The notes: a model not told the origin generated them from the letters alone. A stretch of DNA of 14,334 bases from Acidobacteriota bacterium (GCA_023415725.1 JAEZJR010000207.1:1-14334); one strand, 5' to 3'; shown: positions 1-7,388, numbered from the stretch's first letter. Numbers and translations: made by a program.

Positions 1-977
1 GGTTTCGTCTGCCCTCTCCCGGGTTTCTTGAACTTGTTCCGGATCGATGTATTAGCGCTGGCCCCGATTTGAAGCGCTGAATAGGTGTTGGTGCTGGTAT
101 CTACGAGATGCAAGACCCCTTCACCCGATCGATAAACTCCGATGTCCGATCGATCATCCCCATCGTAATCTGCAGTTACCGGCACATCCGTGGGAAGCCC
201 GAACGAAAACGTACGATAGCTGGAATCGGAACTTAGTAACTGGTGCCACGTCGCGTCGGAAGGCCGCCAAACGGCGATATCCGTGCGCTTGTCACCGTCG
301 AAATCGGCAATGAGCGGCTCATCGCCGTCCAACCCGAACTGTGCAACCCTATAAGCTCGAGTCGAGCTGTCGATCCGGTGCCACGTGCCGTCCGAAGGCC
401 GAAAGACGTTCATGTCGGCCTTGCCGTCGCCGTCATAATCCGACGGAACCGGGATATCCCCGTTGACACCGAATCTTTCCGTTGCATAAGACCCATCCGG
501 CCTGAGCCAGAACCACTCGCCGCTCGACGGCCTGAACACCGCGACCTCTGCGCGGTCGTCGCCTTCGTAATTGGCGGGCACAGGAATGTCGGTCGCCTCT
601 CCGAAATTGACAACGCTAGCCGTGTTCGTGGAACTATTCCAGATCCACCAAACTCCTTTCCGATAGATAGCGATGTCGGTGCGGCCGTCGCCATCATAAT
701 CGGCGGGAGCCGGATCACCACCGGCTAACCCCACTGGTCCGCCGCCATAACCCCGCCCGCTATACAGAATGTGCCATACACCTTCCGATGCTCGATAAAC
801 AGATATATCTGCGCGATTGTCACCGTCAAAATCAAATCCGGTCCCTCTGGCCGAAATAGCAAGAGGGGCGGACAATAACATGATCACAAATAAGTAGATC
901 TTAATGCGCCCGGAGCTGCCAAGAAAAGAGACTAATAACCGCAGATATCCACACTTGGACAAATGAGAATACTTCAT
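1..977 (-). CDS. Exported FG-GAP/VCBS-repeat protein, 3' part outside the window
   Basis: Translating the minus strand from ATG 977 gives an uninterrupted frame of about 325 codons that leaves the window without a stop. Residues about 28-42 form a hydrophobic stretch ending near LAISARG, which fits a Sec signal peptide with an unusually long N-region. Six repeats of about 44 residues follow, starting near residues 49, 93, 137, 180, 225 and 270. Each has a D-x-D-G-D-x-R-x-D-I-x-V-x-R core and ends with a GxW-type strand, for example DYDGDGKADMNVFRPSDG. Such FG-GAP/VCBS repeats bind calcium through the Asp-rich loop and pack as beta-propeller blades, so a secreted or surface role is likely; substrate and partner are unknown. 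The last visible residues (NKFKKPGRGQTK) are basic and break the repeat pattern, so the domain may end there. The frame stays open upstream to ATG 1097, which would add 40 non-signal-like residues. No good Shine-Dalgarno sequence supports either start. Repeat identity is confident; the start is moderate. Confidence 0.85.
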   Translation of the reverse strand, partial: MKYSHLSKCGYLRLLVSFLGSSGRIKIYLFVIMLLSAPLAISARGTGFDFDGDNRADISVYRASEGVWHILYSGRGYGGGPVGLAGGDPAPADYDGDGRTDIAIYRKGVWWIWNSSTNTASVVNFGEATDIPVPANYEGDDRAEVAVFRPSSGEWFWLRPDGSYATERFGVNGDIPVPSDYDGDGKADMNVFRPSDGTWHRIDSSTRAYRVAQFGLDGDEPLIADFDGDKRTDIAVWRPSDATWHQLLSSDSSYRTFSFGLPTDVPVTADYDGDDRSDIGVYRSGEGVLHLVDTSTNTYSALQIGASANTSIRNKFKKPGRGQTK

Positions 978-1021
978 ATTTACTACTTTGCGGAAAACGC
1001 ACTCTCGCTGAATCGATGGTG

Positions 1022-1065
1022 CGATCAGATTGTAGGTAGTGTTGCTGCGGTGAGGAGGCTGATCG
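1022..1065 (-). other. Leader inverted repeat upstream of the FG-GAP/VCBS start
   Basis: CGATCAG (1022-1028) and CTGATCG (1059-1065) are perfect 7-base inverted arms around a 30-base loop. On the minus strand the loop carries CCTCCTC, which resembles the anti-Shine-Dalgarno end of 16S rRNA. If ATG 977 is the start, this lies in the 5' leader of the message. If ATG 1097 is the start, it is coding. A function is not shown. Confidence 0.3.
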
Positions 1066-1110
1066 TAGGTCCAGCGATTCTGAACCTGATTACCCATTTA
1101 TAACACACGG

Positions 1111-1139
1111 ACAATACCTACCCTGTTCCAGAATGTTAA
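1111..1139 (-). promoter_or_regulatory. Predicted sigma70-type promoter of the FG-GAP/VCBS gene
   Basis: On the minus strand, TTAACA (plus positions 1134-1139; 5 of 6 matches to TTGACA) is followed after exactly 17 bases by TATTGT (1111-1116; 4 of 6 matches to TATAAT). Transcription would begin near 1104. That leaves a leader of about 127 bases before ATG 977, or an almost leaderless message from ATG 1097. This is a consensus match only. Confidence 0.4.
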
Positions 1140-1370
1140 AACACTTGAAACACGCTGATCGACAAAATTCGATTACGAAAGTTTTCGTTTGTGGGCTTGG
1201 GCTAAATTGTGGAGGGGGATTGGCCCGACATGGTTATGTCGAACCGCTGATTTGTACATTAGCAAACTTAATTTGGCTTCGCAACAATGCCCGACGATTT
1301 ATCGAACATTGTTCCAAAAAATGTTTTTGAGGTATTTGGGGCCGGTTTCAGGGGCAAAACCTGGGGCATT

Positions 1371-3437
1371 CTAAGCCGCAGCGGATCTTCGAAACGGAGC
1401 TTCTACGCGGACCGGGAGCACGTCGATCTTGCTTATCGGCCGCTGCCGCTCCGTTTGAGTCAATCTCGACTCGGGCAGCCACTGAGCGATGACTTTTCTG
1501 ATCTCACCCTCATTCTCGTATACGCAAAGCGTGGGAATGGAATTCACGATCTCCAGGATATGATGGCGCGAGCAAGCGGCGATCTTGCCGACAAAGATCT
1601 TCGGATGGACCGTCCTCAATAATCTCTCCGCGTCAGACTCCAACACTTCCGAAAGCTTTTCTCCTGGGCGGGTCCCGGTAAATTTGATCTGTATATCTAC
1701 ATCCGGCCTCAGGCCTGATAGCCGGATCGTTTCTCGGGCAAGGTCGAGTATCTTCACCGGCTTCCCCATATCCAGTATCAGTATCTCGCCGCCGTTACCG
1801 ATCGCCCCTGCCTGCAGGACCAATTGAGTTGCTTCCGGGATGGTCATGAAGTAGCGGGTCATTTCCGGATGGGTGACCGTGACCGGCCCCCCTCGTTTTA
1901 TCTGCTCACGGAATGTAGGTATGACCGAGCCGTTCGAACCGATCACATTTCCAAAACGGACCGCCAAAAAGCGAGTACCATACTCGCGGTCAGCGTCTTG
2001 AACAACTAGTTCCGCAAGCCGCTTCGTCGCCCCCATCACCGAGGTTGGAAATACGGCTTTGTCTGAAGAAATAAGTACGAAGGCCTCCGCGTCATTACGG
2101 CCTGCCAGGTCCGCCACAAGTTTGGTCCCCAATACATTGTTCTTCAATGCTTCAGCGGCATTGCTTTCCATTAGAGGGACGTGCTTGTGTGCAGCAGCAT
2201 GAAAGACGACTTGTGGCCTGAAACGGGAGAAAAGGTTTTCCATTCGGACAGAATCGCAGATATCCGCGATCAACGGATTGATCTTCGTTTCGGGAAACTG
2301 ATCGAGGATCTCCTGTTCGATGTGGAATAGCGCGGGCTCGGACCTCTCAACAAGATATAGTTCCTTAACGCCGTACTTCGCGATCTGTCGGACCAACTCC
2401 GAACCGATCGAACCTCCAGCCCCGGTCACCATCACGGTCTTGTCTTTCAGAAAACTCGCGATGCGCTCGGGCTCCAGGGCAACGGCCTCGCGGCCGAGCA
2501 GATCTTCGACTTCGATGTTACGGATCCGGCTGAACGACAGGTTCCCCTGCAGCAGTTCGAACAATCCGGGAACGGTTCTGACCTTGATCGGTATCGATTG
2601 GCAGATCTTCAGTATCTTTTGGAAATCGCTCCGGCTCGCCTTCGCGATCGAGATGATGACGTGATCGATGTTCAATTTTCTGACGAGTTCGGGCAATTGA
2701 TCGGTGCCGCCGAGGATCTTCACCCCGTTGACGATCGCTCCGTGCTTTGTGGTGTCGTCGTCGACGAAACCCTTCACCTCGATGTCGATGTCGCCCTGCC
2801 TCAATATCTCCGCCAGGGTCATCACGCCGGCCTGCCCTGCTCCGACAAGGATAACTGGTTTTCTCGTCGATACGACCTTCTTACAGCGCCTCGATCGCTC
2901 ATACAATTCCCGGCGAGCCGTTCGGACCCCCATTATCCCCACGAAAGCGATCAACAGATCTAGGATCGTAATTGAGATCGGAACTACAACTACGTCGGGA
3001 AAGGCAGGGTGAAATGAACGTAAAACCAACAGGAATGCCGCGGCACTCAACAATGCCGCCGCAATTCGCCTGGCATCTCGGGTACTCGTGTAACGCCATA
3101 TGTACCTATGGGTGCCGAAGAGCCTCAGAGCGAGTAACTGGGCCGCACCGGCGATCACCAGTTGCGGCAGCAATTTGTCCAGCTCGCTGGCCGGGATATT
3201 GAAGTCGTACCGTAACTGGTACGCGAGCACGAATGCGATCAAAAGAACTCCGATCTCGATCGTGACCTGAAGCCGTCGTGCGGTCATGGTCCAGCGGCCG
3301 ATCTTAGCGCCTTTCGAACGGGACGGGATAAAACTTACTAGGGAAAGCATGGTGTACAACAGACCGATTCGAAAGAAAAATGACGGATCGACCGGACTTA
3401 AAGCCCGACCATTAACCAACGAACCACAGTGGTCCAT
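1371..3437 (-). CDS. Membrane-anchored NDP-sugar 4,6-dehydratase (WbpM/PglF/CapD type)
   Basis: This polysaccharide-biosynthesis dehydratase of the extended SDR superfamily removes water from a UDP-HexNAc, typically UDP-GlcNAc, to give the 4-keto-6-deoxy sugar. About 688 residues fit the long WbpM/PglF class (WbpM about 665). Counting from ATG 3437, about four transmembrane helices occupy roughly residues 57-170. A first Rossmann domain has GAGQAG near 199-204. The catalytic SDR domain has GAGGSIG near 339-345, HAAAHKHVPLME near 413-424, SSDKAV near 457-462 and VMGATK near 467-472. The usual YxxxK of SDR enzymes is MxxxK here (M468, K472), as in the Ser-Met-Lys set known from WbpM. The frame can start at TTG 3452, ATG 3437, ATG 3350 or ATG 3287, and none has a convincing ribosome binding site. 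Relatives usually begin shortly before the RRLQ segment, so a later start is possible. It is divergent from the aminotransferase and phosphoglycosyl transferase genes, which should use its product. Family is confident; exact substrate is not. Confidence 0.92.
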   Translation of the reverse strand: MDHCGSLVNGRALSPVDPSFFFRIGLLYTMLSLVSFIPSRSKGAKIGRWTMTARRLQVTIEIGVLLIAFVLAYQLRYDFNIPASELDKLLPQLVIAGAAQLLALRLFGTHRYIWRYTSTRDARRIAAALLSAAAFLLVLRSFHPAFPDVVVVPISITILDLLIAFVGIMGVRTARRELYERSRRCKKVVSTRKPVILVGAGQAGVMTLAEILRQGDIDIEVKGFVDDDTTKHGAIVNGVKILGGTDQLPELVRKLNIDHVIISIAKASRSDFQKILKICQSIPIKVRTVPGLFELLQGNLSFSRIRNIEVEDLLGREAVALEPERIASFLKDKTVMVTGAGGSIGSELVRQIAKYGVKELYLVERSEPALFHIEQEILDQFPETKINPLIADICDSVRMENLFSRFRPQVVFHAAAHKHVPLMESNAAEALKNNVLGTKLVADLAGRNDAEAFVLISSDKAVFPTSVMGATKRLAELVVQDADREYGTRFLAVRFGNVIGSNGSVIPTFREQIKRGGPVTVTHPEMTRYFMTIPEATQLVLQAGAIGNGGEILILDMGKPVKILDLARETIRLSGLRPDVDIQIKFTGTRPGEKLSEVLESDAERLLRTVHPKIFVGKIAACSRHHILEIVNSIPTLCVYENEGEIRKVIAQWLPESRLTQTERQRPISKIDVLPVRVEAPFRRSAAA

Positions 3438-3960
3438 CAAGTTTATTCTCAATTAAGGGTGCTCGATGATTTTAGGTCTTCGGGATCAGCGCCGCATCAG
3501 GGTTTGCGACAATTTTGACTAGCTTCATGTGCGGTCCGACGAGAGCGCATTCGAGTCAGAACCACGTCGCTTTGTGTATCTTTCGGCCATATTAAGGTCC
3601 CCTATCCCTGTTGAACTCGACACACAAACCGGCCTGAAGTGATCAGTGACACCTACACTTTGATGCCGGTCAAAACTGTCCATACGCCCGATTCCTTTTC
3701 AGCCCTCGTCTGCAACAATTAAGGCCTCTTTTCAACTTGTGCCTCGACATCGAGTCGGCTCTCTGTGCGTCCTCCTTTGCGAGAAGAACGCCTTCAACTG
3801 GAGACGAATGTAAGGGCAGCTTCAAGGGCCCGAGCTTCGAAAGTTGGAGCCCGTTCGACGGCGATGTCCACAGCTACGAACTTGCTCATCAATTCGGGTT
3901 GGCACCCGAAATGACCAAACCGCTTCCCGGAAATTTGGAAGGCGGATAAGCCCAGGCGTT
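3438..3960. other. Divergent intergenic region between dehydratase and aminotransferase
   Basis: About 520 bases separate the two divergent sugar genes, so promoters for both should lie here. I did not find a pair of boxes good enough to place either one. The frame of the aminotransferase is open upstream to TTG 3844 and another frame is open at 3737-3949, but neither reads like a known protein or has a ribosome binding site. The one clear structure is the stem-loop at 3893-3910. Confidence 0.45.
3893..3910 (+). other. Stem-loop in the leader of the aminotransferase gene
   Basis: TTCGGGT (3893-3899) and ACCCGAA (3904-3910) pair perfectly over 7 bases with the 4-base loop TGGC. It ends 50 bases before ATG 3961. 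No T-run follows, so it does not look like a terminator. A role in message stability or attenuation is possible but unproven. Confidence 0.4.
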
Positions 3961-5244
3961 ATGTTAAGTAGTACCTCAATTCAACCCTCGTTTAACGTGA
4001 CGGGACCCGAGCCTTACGTGCCTTTTTTCAGGCCGCAGCTTTCAGGATCGGAGATCGACGGTGTGATAGAAACGCTAAGATCCGGCTGGCTGACCACCGG
4101 GCCTCAGGTCAAGGAATTCGAACGCGAGTTCGCCAGCGCGGTCAAAGGCCGTCATGCGATCGCCCTCAACTCATGCACCGCCGCGCTTCACCTCGCAGTT
4201 GAGGCTCTTGGACTGAGGGAAAATCAGGGCGTGCTGGTTCCTGCAATGACCTTCGCGGCGACCGCAGAGATCGTTCTTTATACCGGTGCGACCCCGATAT
4301 TGGTCGATTGCGACCCCATAACCGGAAACATCGATCTCGACGACGCCGAGGAAAAGCTTGAGCGACTTCGAAGCGGTTCTCTCGGCTTACACATCTCGCC
4401 TGATACCGAGGTTGTGGGAATCATTCCGGTCCACGTCGGCGGTTACATGCTCGATATCGGTAAGGTCAAAGAGTTCGCCTCGAGGCATGGACTCTGGATA
4501 GTCGAAGACGCAGCACACGCATTTCCCGCCGCATGGAGGCCGGATCCCGATTCACCCTACCAGTTTTGCGGCGAGAATACCGCGGATGTCACGTGCTACT
4601 CGTTTTACGCGAACAAGACCATAACGACCGGCGAAGGCGGGATGGCCGTTACGAACGACGCCAAACTGGCCGATCGAATTCGGCTAATGTCGCTCCACGG
4701 ACTATCACATGACGCCTGGGGACGGTATTCGGGGAGCGGAAAATGGGATTACCGGATCATAGCTCCCGGGTATAAATACAATCTTACCGATATCGCCGCT
4801 GCGATCGGGAGGGGCCAACTCGCCCGGGCGGAGGAGATGAGACGGCGGCGGGAACTCATCGCCCGGCTCTACTCAGAAGCGTTCTCAAATGTGAACGAGT
4901 TGGAACTCCCACCCGACCCGACCGACCGGATCCACTCCTGGCATCTATACCCGATCAGGCTGCGTCTCGCCTCCTTGTCGATCGATCGCGATACGTTCAT
5001 GGAGGAACTGAAACGGCACGGCGTGGGGTGCTCGGTGCATTGGCGGCCGCTGCATTTGCATCCGCTTTATAAAGATTTCGGCTGGAAGAGGCGGGCCCTA
5101 CCCGTCGCATCGTCGATGTGGAAGCGCCTGGTCAGTTTGCCACTGTTCTCGTCGATGACCGGCGACGAGACCGCTCACGTCGTCAGGACCGTCAAGCTCA
5201 TTTGCGCTGAACACGCGGCCCGAAAGCTGTATCTGGTTGCCTAA
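3961..5244 (+). CDS. DegT/DnrJ/EryC1/StrS (ArnB/PglE-type) sugar aminotransferase
   Basis: This PLP-dependent fold-type I aminotransferase of 427 residues transfers an amino group, usually from glutamate, to the 4-keto group of a nucleotide sugar. The start at ATG 3961 puts the family-typical VPFFRPQLSG...RSGWLTTGP segment near residues 20-47. NSCTAALHLAVEAL (70-83) forms the phosphate-binding region. VEDAAHA (181-187) supplies the Asp that contacts the PLP ring nitrogen (D183). SFYANKTITTGEGGM (214-228) carries the catalytic lysine (K219). NLTDIAAAIGRGQL (274-287) and SWHLYPIRL (326-334) are also typical. It overlaps the next gene by one base, so the two are co-transcribed and probably translationally coupled. 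With the divergent 4,6-dehydratase it would make a UDP-4-amino-4,6-dideoxy-HexNAc, as PglF and PglE do in the bacillosamine pathway; that pairing is inference. The open frame extends upstream to TTG 3844, but the added residues match nothing in the family. Confidence 0.92.
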   Translation: MLSSTSIQPSFNVTGPEPYVPFFRPQLSGSEIDGVIETLRSGWLTTGPQVKEFEREFASAVKGRHAIALNSCTAALHLAVEALGLRENQGVLVPAMTFAATAEIVLYTGATPILVDCDPITGNIDLDDAEEKLERLRSGSLGLHISPDTEVVGIIPVHVGGYMLDIGKVKEFASRHGLWIVEDAAHAFPAAWRPDPDSPYQFCGENTADVTCYSFYANKTITTGEGGMAVTNDAKLADRIRLMSLHGLSHDAWGRYSGSGKWDYRIIAPGYKYNLTDIAAAIGRGQLARAEEMRRRRELIARLYSEAFSNVNELELPPDPTDRIHSWHLYPIRLRLASLSIDRDTFMEELKRHGVGCSVHWRPLHLHPLYKDFGWKRRALPVASSMWKRLVSLPLFSSMTGDETAHVVRTVKLICAEHAARKLYLVA

Positions 5245-5903
5245 TGGTTGAACGGGGTATGAATCACGGACTGCCGAGAGTGTTCGATCTTCTTGTCGCT
5301 GCGACCGGCTTGATCTTAACGGCCCCGCTTCTGGCCGTATCTGCTGTCCTTATCAAGGTCACTTCGCACGGCCCGGTCATATTCCGACAGGAACGGGTCG
5401 GAAGGGCCGGCAGAAAGTTCACCCTATTCAAACTCAGAACGATGAGCGCCAATTCCGGGTCTCTCATCACCGCGGCAAACGATTCCAGGGTCACACCTAT
5501 CGGCAGGATACTCCGCCGGTACAAGATCGACGAGGTCCCACAGTTATGGAATGTGGTACGGGGAGAAATGAGCATCGTTGGCCCCCGCCCTGAAGTCCCC
5601 GCATTCGTGAACCTGAAAGATCCGTACTGGGCCGAGATCCTCACTTGCCGCCCTGGTCTGACCGACCCCGTAACCCTGAAACTCCGAAACGAGGAACAGC
5701 TTCTGGCGGACTCCCACGCCGATGATTCCTTCTACACGGCAGTGCTCCAGCCTTACAAGCTAAAAGGGTATCTCGACTTCGTCAGACATCGGACCTGGCG
5801 AGCCGATCTGATGGTCATTTATCGGACTGTCTTGGCAGTGGTATTACCGAGGTCCGCGGTTCCTCCGACAAAAGACGAAATGCTCTTATCGCTGGCTAAA
5901 TAG
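5244..5903 (+). CDS. Monotopic phosphoglycosyl transferase (PglC-like sugar transferase)
   Basis: This bacterial sugar transferase moves a phospho-sugar from a UDP-sugar to polyprenyl phosphate at the inner face of the cytoplasmic membrane, starting a surface glycan. At 219 residues it is the minimal PglC-like form rather than the long WbaP/WcaJ form with extra N-terminal helices. Residues about 13-39 form the single re-entrant membrane helix (FDLLVAATG...LIKV), with the helix-breaking Pro near 28. RQERVGRAGRKFTLFKLRTM (48-67) and KIDEVPQLWNVVRGEMSIVG (94-113) are the family signatures. D96-E97 match the catalytic Asp-Glu dyad, and PRPE (114-117) follows. The start ATG 5244 overlaps the aminotransferase stop as TAATG; ATG 5259 is an alternative. 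Context suggests its substrate is the amino-sugar nucleotide made by the neighbours. C4-acetylation would need a PglD-like enzyme, which is not in the window. Confidence 0.92.
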   Translation: MVERGMNHGLPRVFDLLVAATGLILTAPLLAVSAVLIKVTSHGPVIFRQERVGRAGRKFTLFKLRTMSANSGSLITAANDSRVTPIGRILRRYKIDEVPQLWNVVRGEMSIVGPRPEVPAFVNLKDPYWAEILTCRPGLTDPVTLKLRNEEQLLADSHADDSFYTAVLQPYKLKGYLDFVRHRTWRADLMVIYRTVLAVVLPRSAVPPTKDEMLLSLAK

Positions 5904-5922
5904 CCGCGCATTCGCCCTCCAA

Positions 5923-5937
5923 CCGGCACCTTGCCGG
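5923..5937 (+). terminator. Weak terminator-like hairpin after the phosphoglycosyl transferase
   Basis: CCGGCA (5923-5928) pairs with TGCCGG (5932-5937) around a 3-base loop, 20 bases after the stop codon. No T-run follows, so intrinsic termination would be weak; it may instead protect the 3' end. Confidence 0.3.
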
Positions 5938-6046
5938 CAAACCCCACTGTCGAAAATCATACAAAACTCGGATCCCGGTGAAATTAAAGTTTTATTCTGG
6001 GGAATGCTTGCGCCGCCACGGTGGTGGGGTCTGAAGGCTTGATAGG

Positions 6047-6052
6047 TATAAT
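6047..6052 (+). promoter_or_regulatory. Possible -10 box for the exported-protein gene
   Basis: A perfect TATAAT lies about 100 bases before the start codon at 6153, in a non-coding gap. No matching -35 box is visible 16-18 bases upstream and there is no extended TGn motif, so this is only a candidate. Confidence 0.25.
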
Positions 6053-6152
6053 GCGTTATTGAGGCCCGGGCCCATTGCGGGACGCGTTCTTCCACCCCAT
6101 ATCGGTCGAACTTGCTTTGTGCGGCCGGGATTTTCAAACGAACGAGGGAATA

Positions 6153-6827
6153 ATGATGAAAAGAGCATTCGGGGCCGCGATCCTTTTGACGGCCTTTTTT
6201 ATTGGCGGAGCGGTAGCTCAAACCGAAACTATTCCAGCTTTACTTCCGCTGAACGAAGCGGACCGCACAAAGCTTGATCCGCCCGCGGCCGATCTCGATA
6301 CGACCGACACCCAGCAGACCACATCGAACGGCTACACACGCCCGACCGCGAAGAAAAGATTCAACCGTTACGTAAACAGCATGGTCGGCCCTTTCGCCCT
6401 TGCTAGGCAGGTCGCCGGTGCGGGGATCTCCACCTGGCGGAACTCGCCTGAAGAATGGGGCGGACAGTGGGAAGGATTCGGAAAACGGGTTGCGTCCAAT
6501 TTCGGCAAGAACGTCATCAAGCAAACCACCATCTACGGCCTCGACGAAGCCCTCAAACTCGACAGCGGCTATTACCGCGCGACCGGCAAGAGCACGGGAG
6601 AGAAGATCAAGAACGCCCTCATATCCCCCGTCACCGCCCGCAGGCCCAACGGCAAGCGCACGATCGGCGTTCCCCGCCTCGTCGGCACATATACAGGCAA
6701 CATCATCGCCCGCGAGACATGGTACCCCGACCGCTACGACTGGAAGGACGGCGTCCGCAGCGGAACCATCTCGCTCGGCATCGGGGCCGCATTCAACCTG
6801 TTCAAGGAATTCGTCTGGAAGAAGTAA
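6153..6827 (+). CDS. Conserved exported protein of unknown function
   Basis: The product has 224 residues. ATG 6153 is chosen over an upstream frame opening at 6075 because GAGGGAA lies just before it and the next residues form a clean signal peptide: KR, a hydrophobic stretch (about 5-21), and AVA-Q near 20-23. The mature part has a short Thr/Pro-rich stretch, then a region rich in Gly, Arg and aromatic residues with motifs RFNRYVNSMVGPFALA, WRNSPEEWGG, NFGKNVIKQT, YGLDEALKLDSGYYR, RLVGTYTGNIIARETWYPDR and GVRSGTISLG. I recognise this as resembling short exported proteins seen repeatedly in acidobacterial genomes without assigned function, but I cannot name a domain family. Alternating polar and aromatic residues may mean a membrane-associated or barrel-like fold; this is inference. 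The next gene is on the same strand 80 bases away but has its own likely promoter. Confidence 0.8.
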   Translation: MMKRAFGAAILLTAFFIGGAVAQTETIPALLPLNEADRTKLDPPAADLDTTDTQQTTSNGYTRPTAKKRFNRYVNSMVGPFALARQVAGAGISTWRNSPEEWGGQWEGFGKRVASNFGKNVIKQTTIYGLDEALKLDSGYYRATGKSTGEKIKNALISPVTARRPNGKRTIGVPRLVGTYTGNIIARETWYPDRYDWKDGVRSGTISLGIGAAFNLFKEFVWKK

Positions 6828-6832
6828 GAGTT

Positions 6833-6846
6833 ACGCCTTTAGGCGT
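6833..6846 (+). terminator. Short hairpin after the exported-protein gene
   Basis: ACGCCT (6833-6838) and AGGCGT (6841-6846) are perfect inverted arms with a 2-base gap, 5 bases after the stop codon. The stem is short and no T-run follows, so termination is only possible. Confidence 0.25.
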
Positions 6847-6891
6847 GATATGTCCGCCCAACGGTGTGATAATCTATGCGTTTATTGGGCG
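6845..6891 (+). promoter_or_regulatory. Predicted yqeY promoter with overlapping inverted repeat
   Basis: GTGATA (6845-6850; 4 of 6 to TTGACA), a 17-base spacer and GATAAT (6868-6873; 5 of 6 to TATAAT) with an extended TGt just before it make a plausible sigma70 promoter. It lies 35 bases before ATG 6908. Arms CGCCCAA (6855-6861) and TTGGGCG (6885-6891) flank the -10 box as a perfect 7-base inverted repeat, which could be an operator or a fold at the start of the message. Confidence 0.4.
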
Positions 6892-6907
6892 CAACGTATA
6901 GAACACT

Positions 6908-7354
6908 ATGACATTGAAAGACACGATCATCGCCGACCTGACAGAAGCGATGAAAGCGAAGGATGCCGACCGCGTTTCGACCCTGCGGATGGTGAAGGCT
7001 AACCTGATGAACCGCCGGATCGAGAAGGGCGGCGAACTTACCGATGAGGAAGTGACGAAAGCCCTGCAATCGCTCGTTAAGCAGCGTCGCGATTCTATCG
7101 AGCAATACGAAAAGGCCGGCCGCGCCGAACTCGCCGCAAAGGAAGCGTCCGAGATCACCCACATCGAAGCCTACCTGCCGCAGTCCGCTTCCCCCGAAGA
7201 GATCGAACAGGCCGTTGCCGAAGCCGTCGCCGAGTCCGGAGCCACATCGATGAAAGACATGGGCTCCGTCATGAAAGCCGCCATGGCCAAACTCCAGGGC
7301 AAGACCGTGGACGGCAAGTTGGTGAGTGAGTCGGTTAAAGCGAAGCTATCATAG
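6908..7354 (+). CDS. yqeY: GatB/YqeY domain protein
   Basis: This 148-residue protein matches the stand-alone YqeY family in length and content. Visible motifs are MTLKDTIIADLTEAMKAKDA at the N-terminus, RVSTLRMVKANLMNRRIEKG (about 22-41), LVKQRRDSIEQYEKAGRAEL (58-77), EIEAYLP-like HIEAYLPQ (87-94) and a C-terminal stretch MKDMGSVMKAAMAKLQGKTVDG ending VSESVKAKLS. The domain is homologous to the C-terminal tRNA-binding part of the amidotransferase subunit GatB, and an RNA- or tRNA-related role is usually proposed, but the stand-alone protein has no settled function. It is a cytoplasmic all-helical protein. It is convergent with dnaJ and the two share a hairpin terminator. Nothing unusual is seen. 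Confidence 0.93.
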   Translation: MTLKDTIIADLTEAMKAKDADRVSTLRMVKANLMNRRIEKGGELTDEEVTKALQSLVKQRRDSIEQYEKAGRAELAAKEASEITHIEAYLPQSASPEEIEQAVAEAVAESGATSMKDMGSVMKAAMAKLQGKTVDGKLVSESVKAKLS

Positions 7355-7388
7355 CCGGAGCACCGCGCTCGCTCTGAAAATACAAAGT

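Larger units (their letters stand above)
978..1370. other. Intergenic region, relatively AT-rich, no supported gene
   Basis: This gap lies between two minus-strand genes. It holds the promoter and leader inverted repeat of the FG-GAP/VCBS gene at its left end. The right end, just past the dehydratase stop, has only a weak stem (GGTTT 1344-1348 with AAACC 1357-1361) and a T-run about 20 bases further on, which might serve as a poor terminator on the minus strand. The short open frames here (for example 1133-1330 plus) have no ribosome binding site and no recognisable content. The stretch 1140-1340 is visibly richer in A and T than the flanking genes. Confidence 0.5.

Noticed and set aside
1133..1330. 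Plus-strand open frame of 65 codons in the AT-rich gap
   Set aside because: No ribosome binding site and no recognisable domain, and the composition looks like non-coding DNA; it overlaps the predicted -35 box of the neighbouring gene.
3737..3949. Plus-strand GTG-initiated frame of 70 codons just before the aminotransferase
   Set aside because: No ribosome binding site and no resemblance to a known protein; it also spans the stem-loop. A leader peptide cannot be fully excluded but nothing supports it.
6400..7002. Plus-strand frame of 200 codons overlapping the exported protein and yqeY
   Set aside because: It is a Ser/Arg/Pro-rich out-of-frame reading of two better supported genes.
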